64,000 bases of DNA from Molanna angustata (taxonomy: Eukaryota > Arthropoda > Insecta > Trichoptera > Molannidae). The notes beneath the pieces are model-generated. The model ran no database searches. It was not told the DNA's origin and saw nothing but the letters and a program-made list of their open reading frames with translations. This document shows, one piece after another, positions 1 to 12,955 of the stretch (position 1 is its first letter; each line of letters opens with the position of its first letter). Location: the NCBI GenBank assembly GCA_963576475.1, contig OY754981.1, forward strand, positions 30,294,132 through 30,358,131, written 5' to 3'. Position numbers and translations under genes: made by a program.

Positions 1-1178
1 GGGCACATTGAAAAGATGAAAATTAACGAAAGGTTAGCATTTAGCATAATCTTGCAGATGGTAGTTTGAAAAAAGGGAATATTAAGGAAGGTCCCCTTAA
101 GTAAGTGCATCTAACTTCTTCTGGGGACATTTTTTTTTACAATTAATTAAAGTTTATGTTTATTTATGTTTTATTTAGTTTTATATTTACCTTTTTTTAT
201 AATGGCCAAGAGGCCGTATACGTATGAATTCTCCACTCCATAAATATTATATTAATTAAAAAATTGCATTGCATAAATGCATTGATACCAAGACCAATAT
301 TCTATAGACATAAACAAAATTTCTTTGCACACACTGCGTGACTTATTTGAACGTATTAGAATATTTTCGGAATGGTTCAAAATTAAAATTGAAACAACTA
401 ATATCAAAAAGTAGATAAGTACAAGTTGTTAACAAAGGGATTTAAATTTTGAAAGGCAAATACTTTTACTGCTATAATATCAATGCATCATTAATATCCG
501 ATGTATATTTAAACACAATGTTTTTGGAACACCCCCGATCCACCTCACTCTGTGTACCAATCTCCTGGCCTAAAGTCGTAGCTAATGTCAGCTCTGCATA
601 TTTCCTTAGTCTGTGATTGATACCAGTAATTGAATATTTTAAAACAGAAAATCATAATGCAGCATTCAATTCACCGGAACATTGAATCATTTGTAAACTT
701 TTGACATCTAAAAACGTAGAAAATAAATGTACCGTTGTCTGTGGAAAACCAATCAGCTGGAAATTCGAGTACATACTGACGTCGATATTGGACTAACGCC
801 GTGGCATAGTGATAATTCTGTGCTAGAGTCCTGGATTCAATTCCCAGCAGATGGGAAGTTAATTATGAATTATTTCTTACCCACATCTATAATTTATTTA
901 TATGTACATACTATTTTTTTTATTTTTTGTGACAACATATTTTACAATGAAAACAAATAGATCACTGCTACCCAACTAGGAAACCCTGTCCTAAGGCTAG
1001 CAGTTTACTCAATACGTCGCACCGCGCGGATCGTGGCCTACGATATACTACGTGGCCTACGGTATGTAGTCCTTTTATCCACGGTCGCCCACTGATTTAG
1101 ACGTTTTCTTGTTCTGAAGAAAACGAATCAAAATAGGACATAATCTTACAGTGACAATATACTTATGAACTTGGTGAT
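1..1178. other. Intergenic or intronic AT-rich sequence, left edge
   Basis: No exon could be supported here. The stretch probably belongs to the first intron of the leftward gene whose first exon is at 3762-3807, but that is inference. It contains a degraded SINE-like segment (separate entry) and a moderately GC-rich patch near 1010-1090 that I cannot assign. Confidence 0.4.
799..960 (+). repeat. Degraded tRNA-derived SINE, family B
   Basis: The segment has a tRNA-like head: a GCCGTGGCATAGTG box A-like stretch, then GGATTCAATTCCCAGCAG resembling box B. It resembles the heads of the copies at 39735-39960 and 62105-62290. The body is poorly preserved, so family membership is tentative. Confidence 0.35.
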
Positions 1179-1888
1179 GATAGTTCCACTACGCACACAA
1201 TTATGCAACTTACACACTACTTATTGATAGTTCCACTACGCACACAATTATGCAACTTACACACTACTTATTGATAGTTCCACTGCGCACACAATTATGC
1301 AACTTACACACTACTTATTGATACTTCCCACTACGCACACAATTATGCAACTTACACACTACTTATTGATAGTTCCACTACGCACACAATTATGCAACTT
1401 ACACACTACTTATTGATAGTTCCACTGCGCACACAATTATGCAACTTACACACTACTTATTGATACTTCCCACTACGCACACAATTATGCAACTTACACA
1501 CTACTTATTGATAGTTCCACTACGCACACAATTATGCAACTTACACACTACTTATTGATAGTTCCACTGCGCACACAATTATGCAACTTACACACTACTT
1601 ATTGATACTTCCCACTACGCACACAATTATGCAACTTACACACTACTTATTGATAGTTCCACTACGCACACAATTATGCAACTTACACACTACTTATTGA
1701 TAGTTCCACTACGCACACAATTATGCAACTTACACACTACTTATTGATAGTTCCACTGCGCACACAATTATGCAACTTACACACTACTTATTGGTAGTTC
1801 CAATACGCACACAATTATGCAACTTACACACTACTTATTGATAGTTCCCACTACGCACACAATTATGTAACTTACACACTACTTATTG
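1179..1888. repeat. 47-bp minisatellite array, about 15 copies, with 3-unit higher-order pattern
   Basis: Fifteen tandem units of 47-48 bp each contain TTCCACTACGCACACAATTA and then ATGCAACTTACACACTACTT. Three unit types are distinguished by the segment after TTGATA: GTTCCACTACG, GTTCCACTGCG and CTTCCCACTACG. Units 2-4, 5-7 and 8-10 repeat these types in the same order, so a unit of about 142 bp was itself amplified. The last two units are the most divergent (GGTAGTTCCAATACG, then a TATGTAA change). No coding potential is seen. Confidence 0.95.
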
Positions 1889-1929
1889 AATCATTTCTCT
1901 CTACTGACAAAATCGAACATAACACTTTT

Positions 1930-2060
1930 CTATATTGACAAACAATATTTCTGTGTGTAAGGGGGGGTTTGCACATAATATACCTACCAAACAAAACACC
2001 AAAAATTTTGTTCTGCGTATCCCATGTGATTTTTCAAGATGTTTGCTTATAATTCTTTAC
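1930..2060 (+). repeat. Interspersed repeat D, fragment
   Basis: It carries the core GGGGGGTTTGCACATAAT, then ACCTACCAAACAAA and TTGTTCTGCGTATCCC. The same ordered blocks occur at 61196-61425 and, on the minus strand, around 9330-9600. The 61-kb copy has terminal inverted repeats, so this is probably a fragment of the same MITE family. Confidence 0.5.
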
Positions 2061-2384
2061 GACATCAAATTAGTCGCTTGAAATAGGTGCCCATTTAAAT
2101 AAACAAGATGTTCGAGTAAAAGTAATTTGTAAAGCTTACTTCTAAATTAGCCTCCAAGGGTGATAAAGTATATTTTACTCGAGCAAATAAAGCTCATGAA
2201 AACATTATTTAAATTGTTACCGTAAGGAAAAATTCTAGTTTTTCTACTTTTATTTTATAAGAAAATATATTTACTTCATAACCCTTAAAGATTAAAAAAA
2301 TATAGATTATTTATTGTAATCATAAAAAGATTCGTGTCAGTAAATACATGTTTATGAACGCATTTTATAAGAACATGTGTCGGC

Positions 2385-2600
2385 CGTCGTGGCTCAGTTG
2401 GATAGATATCTGACTTCTGAACGAAAGGTCCCGTGTTCGATTCCCGGTGAAGACACTGTTTTTAATCGAGTTTTAGTCTGGATCCATCAGACGGTAAATC
2501 TCCAGAATGTGGCAACTTGTTATTGAGTGCGTGTTGAATTAATATTTGACATAGTACCTGTTAGTTGCCCGAGAAGCAAAATAAAATAAAACATATTGTT
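2385..2600 (+). repeat. tRNA-derived SINE, family A
   Basis: A tRNA-like head runs from about 2385: GTGGCTCAGTTGGATAGA (box A-like) and GTGTTCGATTCCCGGTGA (box B-like). It is followed by an unrelated body and an AATAAAATAAAA tail near 2577-2592. The copy at 5548-5676 has the same head. The flanking body and A-rich tail mark it as a SINE rather than a functional tRNA gene. Confidence 0.75.
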
Positions 2601-3761
2601 TTCAAAATGAGCGATTATAATCTTAAAAACAGTGGTAAAATGTATTTAATTCACCGTGTTTAATTTATTTATCACACCATAAAAAGCAGAGAGAATTGAA
2701 CTCCACACAATCATGTCATCCATGGCCGAATCACCCATGTATTTTCATTTTATTAACGACATATTTTTATACTTTTCATCCTCGTTTTTAGCTTAATCAA
2801 CTAAACAAGTGCTCACACCAATGTCATAAGTAAATTAAGAAGCAATTCTTATCATATAACAGAAGTTAAAGAGTGAAAATTTAATACCAAATAAATAAAA
2901 TAAACATACATACATTATCATTGATCGATGATCACACTTCTGAGACACTTTAAAACAACAAATTCACAGTTCTTTTACACAGATAAAACAACAAATTCAC
3001 TTTGAACACAGGTTAAAAACGTCGCTGTCAAATATGATAGTACGGTAAAATTTTAACACCCGAATATACACACAGAAAATTCAAGCAATTTGCAAACACT
3101 ATATTATGTATCGATTAAATAATATCAATAACATAATAAAGATAAGATATAAATACGTAAGTTTATTCTATCGTCTTTTAACATAAACACATCGCGATCA
3201 GCTGACGTAAAGTGATAAAAAGATTTTGCCAGCAGTGATCTAACTCACTCGGTTGTATCCGCACTGATCAAATATAGAGTATTTGCACAACACGTATGCT
3301 AAGATCAAACAATTTTACACTCGCGAAAAAATTGCAGCGTCCACAAATTGCCGAGCAACGTGACAGGATCGAATAAAAATATGATTTGAACCCGTGAAAA
3401 CTACCGCCCATCCCATACCAAGCAAGGCCGATCGCCGACCTCCGAACGTTTGTACTTTTTTGATCGAACGGATGACCCAAGAACGAGTCCTTTGACAGGC
3501 CCCCTCGCGAGTGTGACAGCTGCTTGCTGTTGTAACGTAACTAGGGGTAAAATGTAGTCTACGTTACGAAATCATTACGAATATTTCAATAATAATAAAA
3601 CTATCACCTTACTGACGGCTACGATTGTCGGTGCAAATACCGACGTTTTGAACTCTGCGAGAGTCGAGATATCCCGTTTGAATGGTCGGAATTGATGCGG
3701 GGGAGCTTCGAGCCAAACATCAAAGCATTTCAACTATTTAAAAACTATATAAAACACTCAC

Positions 3762-3807
3762 CTTTATTTTCAGCGGAACTACTAATGCCACCGTCATTGT
3801 CAGCCAT
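3762..3807 (-). CDS. First coding exon of an unidentified leftward gene
   Basis: Reading the minus strand, AGCAAGATGG gives a good start context at 3807. Fifteen codons follow (MADNDGGISSSAENK) and then AAAG at a strong GTGAGT donor whose GT is 3761-3760. The exon is 46 nt and ends in phase 1. The peptide is acidic and serine-rich, with no recognisable domain. No second exon could be identified between here and the left edge, so the first intron is probably longer than 3.7 kb. The ATG lies 421 bp from the C12orf4 start on the opposite strand, which suggests a shared divergent promoter. I do not recognise the gene. Confidence 0.55.
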
Positions 3808-4228
3808 CTTGCTCACTTAGACATTTGTACAAAAACTGATTGAATTGCGAAGCACGCTGGACAACTTTCAAAATAGAAATAATGATAATAGCGATAACTG
3901 TTTTATCAACCTTTTTTAATATTACTATTCACCGCAGAATATCGCTAGTTTCTCGAAGCTTATTTCTCGTCATAATAATGTGAAACGTCAAAATTTTGTC
4001 TGCGGTGTCAAATGGTGTCAAAGTGGTCTGAACTGTCATCAATTTATTTTTTTTGAGTATTGTAAGAAATTGTGGGTGTTTCTAATAATGTTAATAATTC
4101 AATAAAAAAATCAAAGTATAAATAATTAATAAGAATTTAATTAAATTGTAAATAATTACCATATTTGATATAATTTAATTCGTATTATTTTGATATATTT
4201 CACTCGAACAATTCAACCGCTATTCACC
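3808..4228. promoter_or_regulatory. Putative bidirectional promoter between two divergent first exons
   Basis: These 421 bp separate the ATG of the minus-strand exon from the ATG of C12orf4. No TATA box stands out at a useful distance from either start. The assignment rests only on the head-to-head arrangement of two well-formed first exons; the transcription start sites are unknown. Confidence 0.45.
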
Positions 4229-7200
4229 ATGACAGCTGATAATAATGACATAAAAACATTCACATTTTCTTTTCCGACTTGTACTGTGAAAGAAGTGAAG
4301 TTTAAATTGAAAATACCAATTAAAATTCCGTTTAATGGATGTACTAAAGAGCTCACACAGCGAATTATATCAACTTTTCGTATTCCAGTTTTTATAGAAG
4401 AAGGTAAATATTTTGATACATCGAACTTTTCACAGTTCATAATTTTTTTACATCTACATTGAGCCTTTTCATCAGTTTTAATATGCAAGCGACAGGGGTC
4501 GCTTAAGAAAGTCTTGACATTACCATGTGAATGACGTTTCTAAAGAAAAAAATATAAGGAACCAAATAATTCATGTACCAAATTTACCAATAAGATCGGG
4601 TTTACCACAAATGCGAAAAATTCAGGTCTCTAGTCATTTGTCGTATAATTTTACTGAATGTTCAATTTACTTCTGTGTTGGAATATTATCGTGTCCCTTA
4701 TGAACCTGCTGTTGGGTAAAGTGCTTTCTGATGTTATTGCTAGATAAATAATCTGTTATGACTATCCTTGCCCACATTTTTAACCAGGTGGTTATACCAT
4801 TTAACGGAGGTGGTTATCAATTCAACATATTTTTTATCATAATGTAAAAATTAACTGTTAATTTTGTTTTGGTATTTATAGATTTGGAAAAGGCATTGAC
4901 TCATTATGTTGAAAAAGAAACTCAAGAATACCACAATAATCGAGATGAAGGTCTAATCCAGAAAGCTAAAAGTGGTGAGATTGACGTGGAAAGTTTAATC
5001 AAGAACTGGGAGAAGAATTACAAGGAACAGACATTAGAGTATGCGGAACAACGAGGTGCATCTGATGAGGAAGTATTTGCTGCGGCATATCATAGACTAG
5101 TTCATTCTCCAGCACTTGAAGCCATCTTGCAGGTGGAAAGCTCCTACGCACATTCTGTACAAGATATTATTCAGCAGAGAGATGAGGATGTTAGTAAAAT
5201 GACTAGCAGGTAACTACTTATTTATTCATGTTATTTATTGATGTTACAGTTTTTTTTTTGCATACACAACACAATAGTCAATTTATTAAATATATGTACA
5301 TAGGTATGTAAAAGTGTTCATAATGGGTCATAGCTGTTTTTTTTAAAGAATGAATATGTCTTGAAAATACATATACATCCTCATACATTTCCTAAATTAA
5401 GCATAAATGCTTGTGCTATAGGTGAATGAAAACTGTCGAGCAAACTAGAGAGGGGCTTACTCACCGACACTGGATTACTATGCCAGTCATAAAACAATCT
5501 TTTTTAAGCATTTTGAAGCCTCACGTGAATTTGTATCAATAAATTTGTCGGCCTTCGTGGCTCAGTTGGTTAGGTATCTCACTACTAATCCAAAGGTCCC
5601 GGGTTCGATTCCCGGTGGAGACTCAGTTGTCAATTGTGGTTGCTTGAAAAGTAATCTAAATAAAATAAAATAAAATTATAAAGTTTATGTGTTAAATAAC
5701 CCAATTCATTTTGACATATTGAATTAATAATTGTTTAATTTAAATGTGAACTTTATTTATGTTATTTTTAATTTTCATTCACCACTGCTTGGAGATGTTT
5801 ATACAGATAAACCCAAAGAAACCTTAACCTCTTGACTAATATTGAAAAGGCAACCTAAACTTGAACAAAAAAAACCTATTTAAGTACTCAAACTGATGTT
5901 CATTGTTTACTATTTATTCTTTCAGCCAAACTGCAGAAATGGAGGGAAAAATGCGTTTGTTGCACACTTTCACTACCGAAGACGAAATAAACCACTTGGC
6001 CGGTAAACACTTTGAGGAACAGAGTATGGTAGCTGGCCGATGGGGCTCTCAGTTGGACGCTTTGAGGCAAGCCCAGAGGGCAGAGTATAGATCGTGGCTC
6101 ATGAAAACACTGGAAGATCATCAAACTAATTCAACACTACAATCACCAAGGTATGTTTACTTCTTCTGTATCAATTTAATAACTTACTTTAATCTTTGCT
6201 GCTGAGTTAATTCAGGAAAGGATCAATCTAGCATCAATTCATACAGAAACCAACAAAGATTGAACTTACGACCCTTGTATACCCTGGGTATACGGATGTA
6301 CACAAAAATGCACACTAAATTACCTTCTTATGTATGAACTACGATAAAATATTGCATATCACCTAATCTGTGACATACAACACTTTTTCATATTTAGAGG
6401 TTTTTTCTAAATAGCATGAATAGTAATTAAAATATTATAATAATGAAAAACTCAGCCGGTATTTTTTCATATTCTCTTTCGATTGAAGTAAAAATCTACC
6501 TCACAGACCTTGTAGTTTTTTAGATACGTACAGTAAAAAAATTAAAAAGGGTTTTATTAAAACTTATTTTACAAGAAAAATATTAAAAAAAATTCAAATT
6601 TCAAAAAACTCATGCAATAGAATTAAGATGTAAATACAAACTCTCCTTTATTTTAAAGACGTATCTTTTGTGGGTATTGGGGAATTTATTTTCAAATTAT
6701 ACTATATAGCCTACTATAGCCTCTTAAGTATGCTGACAGCCTAGAGTTCATCTAGAGTGTGGGGCTTCAGCATAATTTATTAATGATTGAGCTCATTTGT
6801 GCATTTACAGGAAATATAACCCCTTAAGGTTTTTTATTTCTTTTGAAAAAAATTGCAAAATCAAACGTTTTATTTGTCCACTTCGCTAAGGATTTTCACT
6901 TTAAAATAGGTCTAAAATTGATACTATTATGCTAAAAGTGTTGTGAGGAAAGCATTCTGATATGAAAATATTCATAAAAAATAAAACAATCATCATAAAG
7001 TCTTATGATATAATATAATTGAATAGAAAATAAGTGACACTTTCTTTTACTCTAGAAGTGGCGGGCTTTTTTTTTACTTTAAGGCAATTCACCCTGTAAA
7101 GAGTGCTATGTGCCAATTATTTCATGTCAGAGGAGAAAAGTTAATTTTATTATAAATTTATGTCATTCAATGAAAGGAATTTTGAAATAACGGACAGTAC

Positions 7201-10200
7201 CTACACGTGAATTATTAAGAGACAAAAGATGTTGGATTTTAAGTGGAGATTGGTGAGTGATTAAGTGGCGGGCTTATTCGAATAGATCCCAAAACCTTCC
7301 ATGCTTGTGCTCACACAATATTAACACTGACTTTTTCACTGAATGAATGAAACTATCAGAAAAATCACCTTCTTCTAAATTTCTATATTCAAATTCGTCC
7401 AAATCTTCAGTGTCACTCATTGAAGTGGCAATAAAAAATGATTTTATAAAAAAACCATGAAAAAATCTAACTTATAGTAAATAAAAAAAAACATCAAAAC
7501 TACACTACAACATTTGAACACAATATTAGATATAATCTTACTGTCTAAATTTGTACGTTGGGTGTCATCATCCAAATAAATAAATACATAAGAACATTAA
7601 ATACTTGTAGGTTGAATTACAAATTTAATTCTGTAAAACCACAATTATAATATATGTAAGTGCACAGAAGTCAATGTCATTGCACCCTAAAATTGTGCTT
7701 AATACTCAAACTACCAAGGAATATCATCAGAATTGAAGTGAGGGCTTTGAGAGATGGTGATTTTTTGTTTACACTTGCAAGACAATCTTTTATATCACTC
7801 CCGAATACCAAAAATCATAATTATTTTCACCCAAAATAACTCGGGTACGGACTTTTCTGCTAGTTATGCGTACCCAAGTATACTCTGGTGTGGTAATTAA
7901 AATACTAAGTAAGGCATTCAAAACCTATTGTACAGGAGATAAAAGACATACTTTCTGTTGTTATATTTTATATATGATTGTCAAATGAAAGAGATTATGT
8001 AGAATTTGATGTTATTGAAAACACTGAAGCTTATTAACAAATGTAAAAAAAATACTTACATTGTATTTTAATAAAGCAGATGATATGTTCATTAATGAAC
8101 AAAAAATATATTTACTTAAAGTTTTAAAATATAAATAAGAAACAGAATGATCTCACATATTATGCAAAAACAATCAATCTCACTAAACATATTCAAAAAA
8201 AGGCTAAAGCTAAAATATCTTATCTGATAATTCCTGATTTCTTCCTCCTCTTATCCTTTTGTTTTCCTATTTTTTTACTGTTCTTATATTTTTGTATTTT
8301 TTACTTTCTTCTGTATTCATTATTTACACACTGTATTATATATTTATCATTAACTTTGGTCATTTGCTATTTCCACTTATTAAAATTAACTATTTCCACT
8401 GTAACTGATTTTTATCTTGTTAAATTGATATCTACTGTTATATTTCTATTTTTGTAATCACCTGATTATAAATATTCCAGTAGTTCGCCTTTGAGCCAAT
8501 TTCCTGGTCTGACGCTTCCAAAGGTTTCTTCACAACCAGCTGTAGCGCAGCAAGAGAGGATGTTGGAAGAGAGCTTTACGATTCATCTTGGATCTCAACT
8601 CAAACAAATGCACAACATAAGAATACTATCAGCTGACATCATGAGGTTTTGTAAACTCAAACAGCTCGATGACAGGTTATTTCAGTTTTTTTTTTACTGT
8701 TGCATCAACGCACATTTTTTATCTTTTAGTTTTGGAGTTCAAGATAAATAGTTTTCAAAGCTCTGCATGACTTTGCTCATAACTAATACAAGAACTACGT
8801 AAATTGAATACACCTTCTTGGAGGCATCTTTAGATTAAGCATTCAAATGAAAGGATATGCTTTCTACATTTAAAATGTTTTCATTTTGACTTTTGTTGTA
8901 GAATAATAGAAGCACCTAGAAAACTCCAAACTGCTCTAAGTCTCTATTCAAGTGACCTCTGTGGTCTTGTGGTTCTCATTGACTCTCCACCTCCTCACTA
9001 TTCTGGACTGGCAAAGAGCATCTCCAGAGCCTGCCAACAGAGTACCGAGTTCCATTTCCCTCAAATGGAATATCAGTTGGACAAAATTATTGAAGATGTT
9101 AAGGAACCTGTGAGTAAATAAATTACATAAAACTACTAAGTTATTAGTTCTTCTCACAACCTTTTTGACTGACCTTTTTTATTCTTGGTGAATATTAAGC
9201 GTACTATTTATTTGTCTCAATTTTTTGTTTGATGACATTAACATAATTTTATGTTCTCTCTTCATATTAATATAATACATCTTAAATGTATAAACTTATT
9301 CTTAATGAAGCATTGTTCACTTCTTTTAACAAGTAGGGGAGTGCCCTGTAAGTAAAATATTGTGCTCTGGGGTTTGAGTTTTTTTCCAAAAACTGCATCA
9401 CAAATCTGGATAACGTCACATGATATTTAAAAAGTATTATTATAGTTAAAGGACAACAGAGCACTAATTTATGTATTTTTCCTTGGTTGGTATATGTGCA
9501 AACCTCCCCCTTCACAGCGAAAAAACTTGAGAAGTTTGTTGGAAACTACACTACGACGATAGCTGCTAAAATTGTGTTGTCTTTAAAAAATGTATTTGAA
9601 TATTCTCCATAAATGCCTCTGCTATGCATGTATTGAAGTTATTTCCCTTAGAGTGTGTTTTATAAGCCATGTCTTTGAGGAACGTCGATAAGCCTTTAAT
9701 GAAAAGTTATTATGAACGTTGAGGAACGTCCTTAAACCGTTATTCGTCTAACATTTCTCCCATGTCAATATTGATTGCATTGATCGATGGATGTAATTTC
9801 CATTAGTTTTTTTTTTGTATTAGACAATTCACCCTGCAATGAACTTTTGTACGTAAAATGCAAGAATATGTTTATAAAAAAAAAACTTATCTTTTAGATT
9901 GCTGTATTTTCATTACTTTCTAATAAAATTTGTGTTTTTATGAATTTGATTTAAATTTTAGGTTTTTTTTTTTTTTTCAATATTAGGCACTGTCACTTCG
10001 TGGTAGAACTCCATAATTAATTAAAACTATGAAAAAAATTATTTAATTTTTTTTAAATTTTAGGTGATAGAGAGAAATGCTCAACGTGCACAGAATATAT
10101 CAGAACAAGGCAACCTGGATTCCATGTCCTATAGAAAAATCAAAGATAGCAAAAATCTTCAGACCGGAGACATATATATAACTAGACATTCTAATTTGGC

Positions 10201-11361
10201 CGAAGTTCATATACTATTTCATTTGATTGTTGATGAATCTTCACTAAGATCAGGTATCATTTATTTTAAAAAGTTACATCAATGTCACATTTCGTATAGA
10301 TATCTTCACTCTACCTTGATGTATTTATTGCAAATGAGCAGTTTATTCCATTATCCAAATCAGGATCAAAGTAAAATTAGGTATAATAATTGTCATCTAA
10401 TGATATTATCGTTCTGCTTATCCTTCTCCGACTTTAGGGCCTTTAATCAGTTGTTTCAACAGTAGCAAATAAGCTATGTAAACATCGTAGCTATCCAAAC
10501 CTAATTTAAATTAATTTAATAATGTTTGACTAGGTATGTGAATTATACATTTCACTTTTGTAGCATTAACCTTACACTTATTGCTGTTTATTTGATAAAA
10601 AAAACTATGGTCCATTAAGGGTAAATAAGATTTAATTGATGAAGAAATAGGGAATGGGCATTTTTAAAGTGTATAATGTATTTGTAGGTGATATAAATTC
10701 AAGGCATCCAGCGATACTTGGACTAAGAAACATATTGAAGACTGCATGTTCCAATGATGTTACAACATTGACTTTGCCAGTTTTATTGAGACATGATATG
10801 TCTGAGGTAACATAATATTTATTTAACAATATTAAAACAAGTAAATTAACAAGATGACTACAATAACATTCTGTCATTATAATCAAATTTTCGTTGAAAA
10901 ATACTTAAGTATTTTTTTGTTCGTTGATTTTAATGTATTTCCACTCTGTTTAAAATAGAATCATTGTAATAATATTTTTTCATAACCTCATCAAAAAGAT
11001 TAAAAATCTTGTGCTTGACGGGTGAATGTATTTTACTATCAATTTCTCTGTGAATCTCTCATTAAATAAATAAATACAAATCAAATATTTATTTGAAACC
11101 GAAATTGGTTTTTTGATATTCTAGGAGATGACAGTGGCCTGGTGTGCTAAGCGTGCAGAGTTAGTGTTGAAGTGTGTCAAAGGTTTCATGATTGAGATGG
11201 CTTCGTGGGGAGGATCAGAATTGAAGAACATTCAGTTCCTGGTTCCACAGGGCATTTCAGAAGAAGTCTTCTCAACCTTGGCTGCTATGCTTCCTAGTAT
11301 TTTCAGAGTGTCCAATCCTTTAAAATTTAAAGTGGAAACGAACAAAATAATAATGTCATAA
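4229..11361 (+). CDS. C12orf4: C12orf4/FERRY3 orthologue (DUF2362), 8 exons
   Basis: Exons: 4229-4403, 4882-5209, 5926-6150, 8481-8675, 8902-9109, 10064-10253, 10688-10806, 11125-11361. All introns are GT-AG, phases are continuous, and the total is 1,677 nt (558 aa plus stop; human C12orf4 is about 552). Characteristic conserved stretches are [83 protein letters not shown] and [13 protein letters not shown]. In vertebrates the protein is a subunit of the FERRY complex, a Rab5 effector linking mRNAs to early endosomes; the role here is inferred by orthology. No signal peptide or membrane segment is seen; the first half is rich in predicted helix. An in-frame ATG at 4190 would add 13 residues; I prefer 4229 because MTADNND aligns better with the family start. 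Intron 3 (6151-8480) is AT-rich with nothing I can name. Introns 2 and 5 hold repeats listed separately. Confidence 0.95.
5345..5470 (-). repeat. SINE family C, degraded copy in C12orf4 intron 2
   Basis: It shares GAATATGTCTTGAAAATACA, ATACATCCTCATACAT and the core GCATAAATGCTTGTGCTATA with the copies near 31.7 and 62.4 kb, but the tRNA-like head is badly eroded. It is oriented antisense to the host gene. Confidence 0.6.
5548..5676 (+). repeat. tRNA-derived SINE, family A, in C12orf4 intron 2
   Basis: The head GTGGCTCAGTTGGTTAGGTA plus GGGTTCGATTCCCGGTGG matches box A and box B of a tRNA promoter and the copy at 2385. It ends with an (AAATA)-type tail near 5658-5676. The body is only about 40 bp, so this copy is shorter than the one at 2385. 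Confidence 0.75.
9330..9600 (-). repeat. Interspersed repeat D, copy in C12orf4 intron 5
   Basis: On the minus strand it reads TTTTTTCGCTGTGAAGGGGG, AGGTTTGCACATATACCAAC and GTGCTCTGTTGTCC. These are the same blocks, in the same order, as in the element at 61196-61425. It sits between exons 5 and 6. The boundaries are approximate. Confidence 0.5.
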
Positions 11362-12130
11362 TTCATTCATAAATAATTTTTATACAAACAAATATTCTAT
11401 TAATTTTATGAGATAGTAACCAAGATGAATTGTATTATACCATCACGCCATTTCCTTATTTGAGGTAGGTAAAGAAAACTGAATGCCAGACTCCTCTCTC
11501 TTGACATTACATTTATAATTCTAAATGAATTGTATATTGAATCTAATAATTTTGAAATTGATTTTATAGAATTAAGCATTCCTTTTATTCTTGTTGGTAC
11601 ATTTTTCTGATAAGTTTTGATAGATTCAAGGTTGAATTAACTGAATGAATTTTTATGTATGTATGTTACATAACCAATATAATTCTTTAAGCAATATTCA
11701 TTCATAAAATGAATTACAGATGATGTTTTAATCATATATCAATGAATTATTTTTAATGATTTCTACAAAATGTATTATGTTTAGAATATTAATTTGCCTC
11801 TGATATTAATTATTATTTATCCTTCTTTGAAGAAAGCATAATTTTAGATGATTAAAATGTTTTTTTTTTTTAATTTAATGTTTTTATTCCTATTTCACTC
11901 TGATTTGTATATTTTTTTTATTTATTTTTAGGAATATTACAGAAACTAGTCTTGAAATATGGTCTGAGTGGATGCTATTGTCTTGTACATATAGTTAAAA
12001 TAACTTGCCAACTTGAATGTTTATTTAACAAATTTATTCTCAATTTGTTATGGGGTTTCATCAAGAATTGTTGTCTGGCTAGAACTTAAATAATGTAGCT
12101 CTATTTGTGTCTTAAAATAAACTTAATAGG
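11362..12130 (+). other. C12orf4: Probable C12orf4 3' UTR and poly(A) region
   Basis: Non-coding AT-rich sequence follows the stop codon. An AATAAA hexamer at 12116-12121 is a candidate polyadenylation signal; the end of the transcript is not otherwise marked. A short RTE 3'-tail fragment lies inside (separate entry). Confidence 0.45.
11438..11512 (-). mobile_element. 3'-terminal scrap of the RTE-like LINE
   Basis: ACCATCACGCCATTTCC, then GAGGTAGGTAAAGA and GCCAGACTCCTCTCTCTTGA, match the 3' ends of the longer copies at 32791-34010 and 36681-37334. Only about 75 bp remain. If the UTR call is right, the scrap lies within the C12orf4 3' UTR. Confidence 0.65.
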
Positions 12131-12290
12131 ACTTAAATCAACATTTGTCAGCGGTGATTAAGAAATTGACGAGAAATTTATTAACATTTCAACGTAAATA
12201 TAGTTCTGAAAAGGGTACAACGGTCTTCACTTTGCATCAAGATCAACTCTCGAATTGTATATTGCTTAAAAAATTGAATGAACACTATTG

Positions 12291-12955
12291 TAACGGATGA
12301 GATTGGACCACCACGGAAAACACGATAATACAATATCACATATCTGTATATCATGTATGTAAAAATATTATATGTCTGTATATCATGTAATAATAAAGCC
12401 AAAGGCCTTTAGTTAAGTAATATTTAGCTGTATAATAATGTATCAGGGTAGCGGCGAGGATAAATGTGTAGGGCCTTACCGGGAAACCGTGAAAGTGTTT
12501 CGGCCGCCGGCGGATACCGTACACGGCTACACATCCCCGTGCAGACCGACTCGCATGCCTCACCGCACCCGCAAATCATTGTTCCACCGGCCGCTCACTG
12601 ACCGGCGCACTAAATATATACTGGGCACATTGTGCAAATACTCTACTCGACCTCGACCTGCGACTTGTTATTTCTCTCTATACGACCCTGCTGGAACCTT
12701 CACTCTCTTCAACTTGACTTTGGAATGGACACTGGATACCTGAGCTTTCATTGACCCTGCCTGAACCTGGACTACCATTTGAATCTGATACGACCACAAG
12801 CGGACACATTCTACGTGATCATCTCTCCTACATAATATACGAGCCGTATGTTGTGTAGTGAGTTGCTGGAGCTACGTAGAGACATTGAGGCGATCCACGG
12901 CGAAGAGGCGAGCCACCGCCTAAATAAAATAAAGTGTACAGTATTTATACAGCAA
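12291..12955 (+). mobile_element. Possible solo LTR or LTR fragment
   Basis: A GC-rich, non-coding block (12435-12910) lies in AT-rich surroundings. It begins near TGTAACGGATGAG and ends near AATAAAATAAAGTGTACAG, so a poly(A) signal sits near its right end, as in an LTR. I could not define clean TG...CA ends or a target duplication, and no gag or pol sequence adjoins it. Small reading frames across it look accidental. Confidence 0.3.

Noticed and set aside
12438..12743. 101-codon plus-strand frame in the LTR-like block
   Set aside because: GC-driven open frame with no domain; the surrounding sequence looks like a non-coding LTR.
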